DNA of 64,000 nt from GW2011-AR15 sp964428335. GTDB taxonomy: Archaea; Nanobdellota; Nanobdellia; Woesearchaeales; GW2011-AR15. A program made the translations under genes and the position numbers. A model generated the notes under the pieces. The model searched no databases, had not been told where the DNA came from, and worked only from the letters and a program-made list of their open reading frames with translations. The stretch lies in the NCBI GenBank assembly GCA_964428335.1, contig CAYRXW010000008.1:18757-82756 (forward strand). Direction: 5' to 3'. Positions within the stretch are counted from its first letter, which is position 1. Every line of letters starts with the position of its first letter. This document shows positions 50,741 through 59,419 of the stretch, in pieces.

Positions 50741-51627
50741 CTTGCACCAACCCTGTTAAAAAATTTGAGCATATTATGAAAATAAGGCTCATCTGTCCTT
50801 AGCTCTAATAAATTGCTTTTATTTTTCTGGAAAATCTGCCTTACTGTATTTAGGTCTTTCCTGTTGTAGTCCCGATAAATGCCTGCATATTCTTTTGCAT
50901 CTATGTATAATGTTTTCTTTGAATATGGATCCTCAATAACCATTTGTCCTGAATCAACAGGTATCTCAAAGTCCCTTGGATCCCTGACCATTATACCTAT
51001 AACCTCATGAACATGACATATTATTTTAAGGTATTCTGCTAAGCTATCCTGCATATCTATGAAATCACTTACTAAAAAAATAAGGTTTCTTTTATCAAGA
51101 ATGGATAGTACCTGCTGGACAGCTTTCCTTAGGTTTTTTTGCCCGCCATAGTTTTTTACGCTCCTAAGCTCATTTACAAACTGGTGGAACTGCTTCTTTC
51201 CCATCTTTGGGGTGGCTAAGGATTTAATTCCATCAGAAAATAAACCATACCCTACAGAATTCCCTGAATTTATCAGACCGTAAAATATTGAATTTACTGC
51301 TTCTGCTGCATATTCGCACTTAAGTTTTTTTTGAGATGAAAAAAGCATGCTCTCGCTTGCATCAATCAAGAAAAAAGCATTGAAATTTATGTCTACCTTA
51401 TACTCCCTGACCAGTAGCTTTTGCGACCTTTGTGAAGCCATCCAGTCAATCCTTGATGCATCATCTGTGTTTGAATAATCCCTGTAGTCTTCAAATTCAA
51501 TGCCTCTTCCCTTTAATTTTGATGCCAGTTCCCCAGCCATGGCTGTAGTCAAAAAATCCTTCCTGACTTTCATTACAAGCTCTTTTGATTTTGGAAGCAA
51601 GTCTGCTTTGAATTCTTTAAGAGGCAT
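50731..51627 (-). CDS. DUF58-domain protein
   Basis: 298 residues from the ATG at 51627. A TTG-started longer reading to 51672 would translate the promoter box ATTTAAATATG and is rejected. LKGRGIEFEDYRDYSNTDDA plus RIDWMASQRSQKLLVREY is the DUF58 core motif, followed by a VWA-like fold (FFLIDASESMLF). DUF58 proteins pair with MoxR ATPases and BatA-type VWA proteins; here the VWA partner overlaps it, but no MoxR is encoded nearby. Probably cytosolic or at the membrane surface. Confidence 0.92.
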   Translation of the reverse strand: MPLKEFKADLLPKSKELVMKVRKDFLTTAMAGELASKLKGRGIEFEDYRDYSNTDDASRIDWMASQRSQKLLVREYKVDINFNAFFLIDASESMLFSSQKKLKCEYAAEAVNSIFYGLINSGNSVGYGLFSDGIKSLATPKMGKKQFHQFVNELRSVKNYGGQKNLRKAVQQVLSILDKRNLIFLVSDFIDMQDSLAEYLKIICHVHEVIGIMVRDPRDFEIPVDSGQMVIEDPYSKKTLYIDAKEYAGIYRDYNRKDLNTVRQIFQKNKSNLLELRTDEPYFHNMLKFFNRVGARWR

Positions 51628-51701
51628 AATGTAAAAACTAGGTAGTAGCATATTTAAATATTTCCTTGTCAAAAAGATTAATCTGAAGAAATACAGGAAA
51701 T

Positions 51702-52127
51702 TTACTTTTTTCTTGACCAGAACTGAAGGGATTCAGGGCTCCGTTTGTTTATATGTGGTATCCTTGGGATTATCATGCATGACAATGCCGCAATTCCTGC
51801 TATCATGTGATAGCCATATCCTAAAGCCATCCCAATTGCGCCTGAAAACCAGACACTTGCTGCAGTAGTTAAATTTTTGACATTTAACCCATCTTTTACA
51901 ATTAGTCCAGCTCCTAGAAATCCTATCCCTGTAACAATCTGCGCAGCAATTCTTGATTCTGAAGCTGGGTCAACCCTGGCTGAAAGGAAAGTAAAAAGCA
52001 TCGCACCTGAAATAACCATAGTATGGGTACTTATCCCTGCATCCTTTCCCCTTGATTCCCTTTCTGCACCAATAAAATAGCCAAATACCAAAGCCAATGC
52101 CAAATCGATGACAAATTCTAGCTCCAT
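51702..52127 (-). CDS. MgtC-family membrane protein
   Basis: About 141 residues from the ATG at 52127; earlier TTG and ATG codons at 52145 and 52133 are possible. Four helices. GYFIGAERESRGKDAGISTH and TGIGFLGAGLIVKDG with VKNLTTAASVWFSGAIGM are the MgtC hallmark. Members affect growth in low magnesium and F-type ATPase activity in bacteria; they are not clearly transporters. The C-terminal ACT-like domain of pathogen MgtC is absent. It follows DUF1461 closely on the same strand. Confidence 0.9.
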   Translation of the reverse strand: MELEFVIDLALALVFGYFIGAERESRGKDAGISTHTMVISGAMLFTFLSARVDPASESRIAAQIVTGIGFLGAGLIVKDGLNVKNLTTAASVWFSGAIGMALGYGYHMIAGIAALSCMIIPRIPHINKRSPESLQFWSRKK

Positions 52128-52141
52128 TATCATAAGGACAG

Positions 52142-52774
52142 TCAATCCAAGCTTCTTAATAAAGATTTAGAAAATGCAAACAGGAATAATGTTTTTAAAA
52201 ACAGCTTAATAAAAACCACCTGTGAAAACCACATGAATAATCCATCAGGATAGAGCGCTTTCATAATACTGACATTTGGGTCAAAAGCATAATTGCCTGC
52301 AAAAAAAACCTTATGAAAAAACTCAAAAGCATATGAAAAACCCATAATATAGTAAAAGAACACCAGCAGAACAATAAGAATAAGAACTATTCCAGAAGAA
52401 TTCAATACCAATTTCCAGTTTAACAGCAATAAAAAAAAGAATGTTGTAAGAGATGCAAAATAGATGATACTTATAGTCGATAATATATTCCTAACATCCT
52501 TAAGATGGCTAATTTCATCTTCTTTTAAGAAATCCAGGCTGTTTTTTTCACTTCCTTTTAAAAAAGCCACTATTCCTGCGTTTTTTGTGTCTGCATCCTG
52601 CTTATCAAAAATCTCATAAACACCATACTTTTCAAATGAATAACTGAAATAATTCTGCTCTATAGATGAATATAACGATGAAAAAAGCAATATAAAAAAT
52701 AAGGATATTGCTGACAAGCTAAGAATAATAATATCTGCCTTTCCCTTTTTGTTCCCTGTCTTTGACGCTTCCAT
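52142..52774 (-). CDS. DUF1461 integral membrane protein
   Basis: 210 residues, four helices. FEKYGVYEIFDKQDA and AFLKGSEKNSLDFLKEDEIS with HLKDVRNI form the conserved outside loop of DUF1461 (TIGR01906). FFHKVFFAGNYAFDPNVSIM with ALYPDGLFMWF is the second conserved block. The function is unknown. It overlaps the end of abce1 by 56 bases in another frame, an unusually long overlap that looks genuine because both ends are conserved in character. Confidence 0.85.
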   Translation of the reverse strand: MEASKTGNKKGKADIIILSLSAISLFFILLFSSLYSSIEQNYFSYSFEKYGVYEIFDKQDADTKNAGIVAFLKGSEKNSLDFLKEDEISHLKDVRNILSTISIIYFASLTTFFFLLLLNWKLVLNSSGIVLILIVLLVFFYYIMGFSYAFEFFHKVFFAGNYAFDPNVSIMKALYPDGLFMWFSQVVFIKLFLKTLFLFAFSKSLLRSLD

Positions 52775-54470
52775 ATTTGTTTATCCTTGGCCTAAACGAT
52801 GTTTCGTCCCTTCTCATAGATATATCAAGATTGGATAAAAGATCATTCATGCCTTTTTCCATCTCAAATGGGCCTTTTGCTGTTCCCTCAACTGCAGGCT
52901 CCCCTTCAAAAACCAATAGCCTGTCTGACAAATAATCCAGAAACAATAAGTCATGGTCAACAACAAGGGCAGTTATTTTCCTTTGCTCAATGATATTTGA
53001 GATGACCTTTGAAACATTAAGCCTTTGCTCTACATCAAGGTATGCTGAAGGCTCATCAAGCAAGAGAAGCTCTGCATCTTTGGATAGGCATAATGCTATC
53101 GCAACCCTCTGAAGCTCTCCTCCAGAAAGCTCATTAAGCTTTTTTAGCATAAGAGGTTTTATATCCAGTGGCCTTACTATTTCAACTTCGTATTTTTGCA
53201 ACGCTTCCTGCAAAACTACCATCACCATCTCATCTGATTCTGAATTAAGGTATTGCGGCTTATATGAGACCTTAACTTTCAAGTCCAGCTTTGCATCATC
53301 TGGTGTCTCTACTCCTGCAAGCAGCTTGACAAAGCTTGTCTTTCCAATCCCATTTTCCCCTAAGACCCCAACCTTTTCATAAGTCCTAAGCTCCCCTTCC
53401 TTTGCATTAAGCATAAATGATCCATATTTTTTTGAAAAATCCGGCCAATTAGTTAGCCTTGAAGTCTGGGAAGACTTGAAAGGCTGCTTGACGTTAAACT
53501 GTATCTTATGATCCCTAAACCTTACATTTTCCTCTTTAAGATATCCTTCCAGGAAAGTATTTATGCCATTTTTTGTCGGCCTTACCTGGGAAACAATACC
53601 AAAAACCCCATTCATACCATATAGTATATGGACTAAGTCTGCCATGTAATCAAGCGCAATCAAATCATGCTCAATCACCAGGACTGCTGTATTTTCATCT
53701 GCAAGTTCCCTTATCAGTTTTGATATATGAAGCCTCTGCTTTATATCAAGATAGGAAGTTATCTCATCAAAAATATACACGTTGGCTTTTTTCAGGAATG
53801 TTGCTGCAACAGCAACCCTTTGAAGCTCTCCTCCAGAAATATGCTTTACATCCCTATCAAGTATCTTTTCAAGCTCAAAATTTTTTACTGCCCATTCCAG
53901 ATTATTTTTTTCATTTATCTTCTCCAAAAGCTCAGATACCTTCCCAGAGAACTGCTTTGGAATCATATCTACATGCTGCGGCTTATATGCTGTCTTTATC
54001 TCTCCTTTTCTTAATTTTTCAAAAAATAACTGCGCTTCTGTACCTTTAAAATATTCAATCACTTCCTTTATTTCTGCTTCCTTGCCAAAGTTTCCCAGGT
54101 TTGGCTTCAAGACACCTGCAAGTATCTTTATTGCGGTACTTTTTCCAATCCCATTTATTCCTAAAAGGCCAACTACCTTTCCAAATACAGGTGTTGGGAG
54201 ATTATAAAGCGCAAATTCATTCTGGCCATACCTGTGTATAGGTGGCTTGTTTAGTGCCTCTGGAAGGTTTATTATCTTAATCGATTCAGGAGCCTGGTTA
54301 ACGCAGATGCCGCAACCGATACATAGCCCTTCATCTATCAAAAGCTTCTTACCGTCAAAATACATGCATTCGTCCCCTTTCCTGTTTATCGGACAGAGAC
54401 TTTGGATATGTTTTTTCTTGTCCATATCCTTAAGCTTTGTATTGTCTACAACAGCAATCCTTTTTCCCAT
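52719..54470 (-). CDS. ABCE1/Rli1 ribosome recycling ATPase with a reduced iron-sulphur domain
   Basis: 583 residues. Two ABC domains carry GINGIGKS and GENGIGKT Walker A motifs and LSGGELQRVA signatures twice. ABCE1 splits 70S ribosomes after aRF1-driven termination. The N-terminal ferredoxin-like part aligns without gaps with human ABCE1, yet three Cys of the first motif are replaced (L13, K18, I22) and the last Cys of the second is A60. C26, C35, C50, C53 and C56 remain. This is the pattern expected for loss of one whole [4Fe-4S] cluster. TTTAAATAAAT about 25 bases before the ATG gives a leaderless message. Confidence 0.95.
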   Translation of the reverse strand: MGKRIAVVDNTKLKDMDKKKHIQSLCPINRKGDECMYFDGKKLLIDEGLCIGCGICVNQAPESIKIINLPEALNKPPIHRYGQNEFALYNLPTPVFGKVVGLLGINGIGKSTAIKILAGVLKPNLGNFGKEAEIKEVIEYFKGTEAQLFFEKLRKGEIKTAYKPQHVDMIPKQFSGKVSELLEKINEKNNLEWAVKNFELEKILDRDVKHISGGELQRVAVAATFLKKANVYIFDEITSYLDIKQRLHISKLIRELADENTAVLVIEHDLIALDYMADLVHILYGMNGVFGIVSQVRPTKNGINTFLEGYLKEENVRFRDHKIQFNVKQPFKSSQTSRLTNWPDFSKKYGSFMLNAKEGELRTYEKVGVLGENGIGKTSFVKLLAGVETPDDAKLDLKVKVSYKPQYLNSESDEMVMVVLQEALQKYEVEIVRPLDIKPLMLKKLNELSGGELQRVAIALCLSKDAELLLLDEPSAYLDVEQRLNVSKVISNIIEQRKITALVVDHDLLFLDYLSDRLLVFEGEPAVEGTAKGPFEMEKGMNDLLSNLDISMRRDETSFRPRINKYGSVKDREQKGKGRYYYS

Positions 54471-54490
54471 AATTAAGCTTGAAGTTCAAG

Positions 54491-54505
54491 GATTTATTTA
54501 AATAG
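54491..54505. promoter_or_regulatory. Symmetric TATA region between abce1 and the RNA candidate
   Basis: GATTTATTTAAATAG contains TTTAAATA-type boxes on both strands. On the minus strand it sits 21-35 bases before the abce1 ATG; on the plus strand about 20 bases before the rod-like RNA candidate, so it may fire in both directions. Confidence 0.55.
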
Positions 54506-54517
54506 TGCGGTTGCTAA

Positions 54518-54693
54518 GGCGTTGTCCAGAGTCTCGCCATGCTCGACTGCAGCAGCAAGTTTTAAGAGGTAGTTTTTAGATAAAGACCGTCTCCGTAGGA
54601 GCCATCCCTCTGGTCTTTGTCTATACACATAGAGAAGAAAACTTGCACATTGCTGCAGATTCTGGACATCGCCTGTTACTAAGGCTTCTTTTT
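54518..54693 (+). ncRNA. Rod-shaped structured RNA candidate, unknown family
   Basis: No protein frame, but nested complementary segments fold the whole stretch. GGCGTTGTCCAGA (54518-54530) pairs with TCTGGACATCGCC (54661-54673, one T-T mismatch), CTGCAGCA (54547-54554) with TGCTGCAG (54651-54658), GCAAGTTTT (54555-54563) with AAAACTTGC (54638-54646), and AGATAAAGACC (54578-54588) with GGTCTTTGTCT (54612-54622, one T-G pair). CTCC-GTA-GGAG sits at the tip. Sixteen unpaired bases (54531-54546) form a one-sided loop and a 14/15-base internal loop is symmetric. A TATA box precedes it and TTCTTTTT follows (54686-54693). It lacks the conserved motifs of SRP RNA and RNase P RNA. Confidence 0.6.
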
Positions 54694-56103
54694 CAGGACT
54701 GATATGTTGCCTTCCTTATGCACCAGTTCATATTTATCAATATTTTTTTCCAGAATCATCCGTGAATTTAAGAACAAGTCCTTTCTCCAGCTGTTTTCAA
54801 TCGGGCCTAAAACAACATAATTGAAATCCAAGGGATTACAGCCATTTCCAATAAGGTATCTAATTTTCGGATTGTTCAATAATGCAAAATAGGCTGTATT
54901 CACATCATTAAAAGTTCTTGTTTCTGAAATCACGCACACCCATGCTTCCTCATTTATAGTTCCAAGAATATTATCTATGTTGATGCTATCTCGAAGGGCA
55001 TTTTGTGAATATAAATTGAACACTGCTGCAACCAGAACTAGAGCTAAAATTGATTTTTGCCATTTAATATTTTGCACGCTATACATTTCAATGATATTGA
55101 TTGACATAAATAAGAAAGCTGGGGCAAAATACCTTATATCCTTATTCTGAATGAATGTGAAAAGAAAATAAATGAATAAAATATTGTAGATCAATCCTTT
55201 TGTTTTTCTTAAAAAAAATATACTCGCAAGAAACATCAGTGAATATACCACTGAAAAATCAAATATTGTTTTCAAAGGATAGAAAAAAAAGTTGCCAATG
55301 TTAATCCCTGATGGATCGTTCTCAAGCTTTCCGATTGCTATGTTTCCAATAATCTGAGGGAGGAATTCCTTTAGATTTAATGGATTATACCATGTAAGGA
55401 CGATCAATAAGAAAAACAGCAAAGAAAAAAGCAGGGGAATAAAATTTTTCTTTTTTATACCATAAAAGCCAATTACTGACTGCATGATTGGAACCAACAG
55501 ATATAACATAAATGTCCATTTTGTCAATGTCCCTAGAGCTGCGACTATCCAAAAAAAAACTGTGTACCTTGACATAGCGAAATTCTCAGAATAAAGCAGG
55601 AGCATATATCCTAAGGAGACTAATGCAAAGAGGGCAAAATCTATCAGGTATAGCTTCATCAGGCTAAGGTAAACTGGAATTGTGGTAACTAATATAGCAA
55701 GGATAATCCCCTGCATATGCCCAAACAATTTTTTCCCGATAAAAAATGAGCTGATGATTAAGACCAGCAAGAAAAGCAGGTTTGACATTAGAGCAGAATC
55801 ATATCCTGTCCCAAAAAGAAGATAAAAAGGAAAAGCCGCATAATGAAAAAAGTGCGGATAGTAATTATATGCAAAACCAAGCACCGGAAACCTTGCTATT
55901 GACTCTGTTACATATCCTTTATGACTGGTTTCCCTATACATTGAAAGGCTAATCATAGCATGCCATGACTCATCCCATGCAGGCATTTCCTTTTTACTGG
56001 CAATGAATAAAACAGCATGTGATATAAATATCAAAAAAAGCATGGCTAAAAACAATAAACTTTTGCCTGTTCTTTTTCCAGCTGACTTGTTTTGCTTTTC
56101 CAT
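54679..56103 (-). CDS. GT39/ArnT-like membrane glycosyltransferase
   Basis: 474 residues with about 11 helices. MPAWDESWHAMISLSMYRET after helix 1 contains the acidic D-E pair that GT39/GT83 enzymes use in the first outside loop. YYPHFFHYAAFPFYLLFG follows. Such enzymes transfer sugars from polyprenyl-phosphate carriers to proteins or lipids outside the cytoplasmic membrane. The giant N/S/T-rich surface protein could be a target, but there is no direct evidence. The 3' end overlaps the poly-T tail of the convergent RNA candidate. Confidence 0.85.
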   Translation of the reverse strand: MEKQNKSAGKRTGKSLLFLAMLFLIFISHAVLFIASKKEMPAWDESWHAMISLSMYRETSHKGYVTESIARFPVLGFAYNYYPHFFHYAAFPFYLLFGTGYDSALMSNLLFLLVLIISSFFIGKKLFGHMQGIILAILVTTIPVYLSLMKLYLIDFALFALVSLGYMLLLYSENFAMSRYTVFFWIVAALGTLTKWTFMLYLLVPIMQSVIGFYGIKKKNFIPLLFSLLFFLLIVLTWYNPLNLKEFLPQIIGNIAIGKLENDPSGINIGNFFFYPLKTIFDFSVVYSLMFLASIFFLRKTKGLIYNILFIYFLFTFIQNKDIRYFAPAFLFMSINIIEMYSVQNIKWQKSILALVLVAAVFNLYSQNALRDSINIDNILGTINEEAWVCVISETRTFNDVNTAYFALLNNPKIRYLIGNGCNPLDFNYVVLGPIENSWRKDLFLNSRMILEKNIDKYELVHKEGNISVLKKKP

Positions 56104-56223
56104 CCTGTTAAAAATATTTATATTGCTTTTCTTTATTAAACATGTCCTAAGGTTATAAAAACAACTATTAGAACATTACTGCAAAAGACTATTTTTATAT
56201 ACCTTAAAAGCTTCTCTAGCCTG

Positions 56224-58554
56224 ATGAAAGGATTTATCACCTATCCGACATATAGGGTGGAAAATGGAAAAGCGCTTGTCTATTTGTTTGGAAGGCTGGA
56301 GAATGGTGAATCATTCCTTACAATAAACCATTTCAGGCCTTATTTTTGCATCAGGAAAAAAGACCAGGAAAAGATTGAAAAGATAAAAACTGACCTGAAG
56401 TATGATATTGAAGAGACCAATCTGAAAAATTTTTTTGATGATCCTGTCATAAAGATTACTTTGAACATGCCCAGAGATATTCCAATCCTAAGGGACATGT
56501 TCCAAAAAGAAGATGTGCCGACATATGAAGCAGACATAAGGTTTGTATACAGGTTTTTAGTCGATAAAGGCATAAAAGGAAGCCTTGAAATCCATGGTGA
56601 TTTTAAGAAAGGGCATATGGTGAACAGGATTTATGAAGAACCTGAACTTAAAGGGAGTGATTTCAGCCCTGAACTAAGAGTGCTTTCCATAGATATAGAA
56701 TCTTCAATGGACCTGAAGAGAATATTCTGCATCTCCCTTGTCTCAAATGAGTTTAAAAAAGTGCTTTTCAACGGCTCAAGAAAACTGAATGATGCTGAAA
56801 GCTTTAATTCTGAAAAAGAGATGCTTGAAAGGTTTAAGGAGATAATTCATAATTACGACCCAGACATCATAACCGGGTGGCACGTCATTGATTTTGATTT
56901 AAAGGTCCTTCATGACAAGTTCAAAGAGCATAAGCTGGATTTCAACATCGGAAGGACTGAGTGGCCTTGCATAATAAAAACATATGACTCATTTTTCAAG
57001 GACAGCACTGCTGAAGTTCCCGGAAGGACAATCCTTGATGGGATACACCTGATGAAGATATCGTTTATAGGTCTTACTGATTATAAGCTAGAGACTGCTG
57101 CAAAAGAGATTTTAGGAGAAGGAAAACTTGAAGCTTTTGATAATACTGATAAGGGAGAAGAGATTGAAAGGCTTTACAGGGATGAGCCGCAGAAGCTTGT
57201 TGATTATAACTTGAAAGATTCTGAACTGGTCCTAAGGATACTTGAAAAAAAGAATCTTATCAGGCTTACAATAAAGAGAACCATGCTTACAGGCATGCAG
57301 CTTGATAGGGTCAAAGCATCTATTGCTTCCCTTGATAATCTCTATATTAGGGAGACTTTAATTAGAGGATATGTCTGCAAGACTTCTGATTTCAAGGATA
57401 GGGATGAAAGGATAAAAGGAGGGTTTGTGAAAGATTCAATCCCCGGCATCTATGATTACATAATTGTCATGGATTTCAAAAGCCTGTACCCAAGCATAAT
57501 GAGGACATTCAATATTGATCCTCTATCATTTATACCTAAGGAGCTTCACTCAAAATTTAAAGAAGACGAAATAATTATTTCCCCAAATAATGCATACTTT
57601 AAGAAAAAAACAGGTATACTTCCTGAGATTTTAGAGAAGCTTTGGGAGCAAAGAGATGCAGCGAAAAAAAACAAAGATAATGAGGCAAGCCTTGCTATAA
57701 AAATTACAATGAATTCATTTTTTGGAGTTTTAGCAAACCCTATGTGCAGGTTTTATTCTCTTGATATGGCTAATGCAATAACCCATTTTGGGCAAATGAT
57801 TGTAAAAAGGACAAGCGAGATTGTAGAAGAAAGAGGACTTAGGGTAATTTATGGGGACACGGATTCTATTTTTATCGAAACTAAGTCAAATGACTCAGAA
57901 GAAGCTGCAAAAATTGGAAAAGAAGTCCAAAAATATGTCAATGAATACTGGCATGAATATACACAAAAAATAGAGGTAAAATGCTATCTTGAGCTTCAGT
58001 TTGAAAAAACATTCATCAGATTTATCATGCCAAAAATCCGAGGAACAGAGAAAGGAGCAAAAAAAAGATATGCAGGGCTCATTATGAAAGATGGAAAGGA
58101 AAAAGTTGTATTTACTGGACTTGAATTTGTAAGGAGGGACTGGACTGCAGTATCAAAGAAATTCCAGCTGGAGCTACTTGATAGGATTTTCCATAAAAAA
58201 GAAGTTGTAGATTACATAAAGGAATTTGCAATAGATCTGAGGAAAGGAAAATATGATGAGTTGTTGATATATAGAAAAGCAATAAGAAAGGACTTAAAGA
58301 AATATACAAAGACAACTCCACCTCATGTAAAGGCCGCAAGGAAGCTTGATAAGATAAAAAGCAACATAATCTCTTATCTTATGACAACAGACGGACCTGA
58401 GCCAATGCAGAAGATTGAGCATAAGATTGATTATGAGCATTATATCGAGAAGCAGATAAAGCCTATTGCAGATTCTGTCCTTGTGTTCTATGGCAAGAAT
58501 TTTGATGACCTTCTTAATAATACTAAGCAGACAAGCCTGTTTGGCTTTGGCTAG
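56224..58554 (+). CDS. polB: DNA polymerase family B
   Basis: 776 residues, no intein. The 3'-5' exonuclease begins with RVLSIDIESS (DxE, near 155). Polymerase motif A is VMDFKSLYPSIMRTFN near 415, motif B includes IKITMNSFFGVLANP, and motif C is YGDTDSIF near 542. The KKRYAG thumb signature follows. The C-terminus ends TSLFGFG, resembling a PCNA-binding motif (QTSLFGFG). It is the replicative or repair B-type polymerase. TATATACC at about 56195-56202 is a TATA box. It overlaps the next, convergent gene by four bases. Confidence 0.97.
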   Translation: MKGFITYPTYRVENGKALVYLFGRLENGESFLTINHFRPYFCIRKKDQEKIEKIKTDLKYDIEETNLKNFFDDPVIKITLNMPRDIPILRDMFQKEDVPTYEADIRFVYRFLVDKGIKGSLEIHGDFKKGHMVNRIYEEPELKGSDFSPELRVLSIDIESSMDLKRIFCISLVSNEFKKVLFNGSRKLNDAESFNSEKEMLERFKEIIHNYDPDIITGWHVIDFDLKVLHDKFKEHKLDFNIGRTEWPCIIKTYDSFFKDSTAEVPGRTILDGIHLMKISFIGLTDYKLETAAKEILGEGKLEAFDNTDKGEEIERLYRDEPQKLVDYNLKDSELVLRILEKKNLIRLTIKRTMLTGMQLDRVKASIASLDNLYIRETLIRGYVCKTSDFKDRDERIKGGFVKDSIPGIYDYIIVMDFKSLYPSIMRTFNIDPLSFIPKELHSKFKEDEIIISPNNAYFKKKTGILPEILEKLWEQRDAAKKNKDNEASLAIKITMNSFFGVLANPMCRFYSLDMANAITHFGQMIVKRTSEIVEERGLRVIYGDTDSIFIETKSNDSEEAAKIGKEVQKYVNEYWHEYTQKIEVKCYLELQFEKTFIRFIMPKIRGTEKGAKKRYAGLIMKDGKEKVVFTGLEFVRRDWTAVSKKFQLELLDRIFHKKEVVDYIKEFAIDLRKGKYDELLIYRKAIRKDLKKYTKTTPPHVKAARKLDKIKSNIISYLMTTDGPEPMQKIEHKIDYEHYIEKQIKPIADSVLVFYGKNFDDLLNNTKQTSLFGFG

Positions 58555-59045
58555 ATTAACAATAATAATATTGGCTTTGCAAGTATTGAGAAGAGTATGA
58601 AATTAAAGATTACATTTGTCACTACAAAGATCATGTATTTTGGAAGATACATAGGGCTGGATATTGCAGTCCAGACTGTATTATTCAAATTAATGCCAAT
58701 CGAAAGGTAAATTCCCAAGGTTGAGATATCCATAGCCGGAAAAAAGCCTGCCAAAAGCCCTGCAAATGAATATGCAGGTATAACCCAAAGAAGGTAGTTT
58801 GCAAAAAAGCCTCCTGCGAGCATATGATAAGATATCAATGCAAGTGAAATCAAAAAACCAGTAAGTGGGCCGTATTTAACACCTGCAAGAACCCCTACAA
58901 AAGTCACAAGCTCCAAACCAATTGTCCTTAGGTTCAATGTATTAACAATGAAACTCATGCTGAAGCTTAATGCAAGCAAAAGAACTAGAATCATGACGCC
59001 TTTAAATATAGCAAACAAAAGCAGAAAAATCCCTATGATCTTCAT
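58551..59045 (-). CDS. Orphan membrane protein (family M)
   Basis: 164 residues from the ATG at 59045, with TGCATAAAAAATC at about 59067-59079 as a possible TATA region. An in-frame TTG at 59147 would add 34 basic and aromatic residues and is less likely. Five to six helices; IGLELVTFVGVLAGVKYGPLTG, a central LAGFFPAMDISTLGIYLSIG and the ending YMIFVVTNVIFNFILFSILA align with the 42003 protein. Convergent with polB. Function unknown. Confidence 0.78.
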   Translation of the reverse strand: MKIIGIFLLLFAIFKGVMILVLLLALSFSMSFIVNTLNLRTIGLELVTFVGVLAGVKYGPLTGFLISLALISYHMLAGGFFANYLLWVIPAYSFAGLLAGFFPAMDISTLGIYLSIGINLNNTVWTAISSPMYLPKYMIFVVTNVIFNFILFSILAKPILLLLI

Positions 59046-59179
59046 GTATTTTACAAGCTTCTTTTTATCAAATGATTTTTTATGCACAAAGAAAAGATAT
59101 TTTGTTTTGGTTATAAAGATATAGGAAAATAGATAGGAATATGGCAAAATTTTAATTCTTCACCAGTATTCTTAAAAAT

Positions 59180-59419
59180 ATGATTAGAGAAAGGGTCAAT
59201 CTTCCAAGTGGAAGGGTGGGAATTGTTCCTAAGGAAAAACAAAAGCTTTCAGGCAATGATAAAAAGCTAATAAGAGATATCAATGATATTGTCGAAAAGA
59301 AAAAAATTGAAAGGATTAAGAAGGAAAAAAATATCAGAAAAATAAAAATAGTCGCATTTCTTGCATTCCTTACAATTTGTGCCTTAGTGTTATATCTTTA
59401 TTTTAATCAGTATTTATAA
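59180..59419 (+). CDS. Small single-pass membrane protein
   Basis: 79 residues: a basic, mostly helical cytosolic part (DKKLIRDINDIVEKKKIERI) followed by one C-terminal membrane helix (IKIVAFLAFLTICALVLYLYF). This tail-anchored layout has no known family here. It overlaps the end of the convergent SAHH gene by 13 bases. Confidence 0.62.
   Translation: MIRERVNLPSGRVGIVPKEKQKLSGNDKKLIRDINDIVEKKKIERIKKEKNIRKIKIVAFLAFLTICALVLYLYFNQYL

Noticed and set aside
54518..54673. SRP RNA or RNase P RNA for the rod-like RNA
   Set aside because: The conserved SRP domain IV loop and the RNase P P4 strands are not found on either strand, and the length is too short for the usual archaeal SRP RNA.
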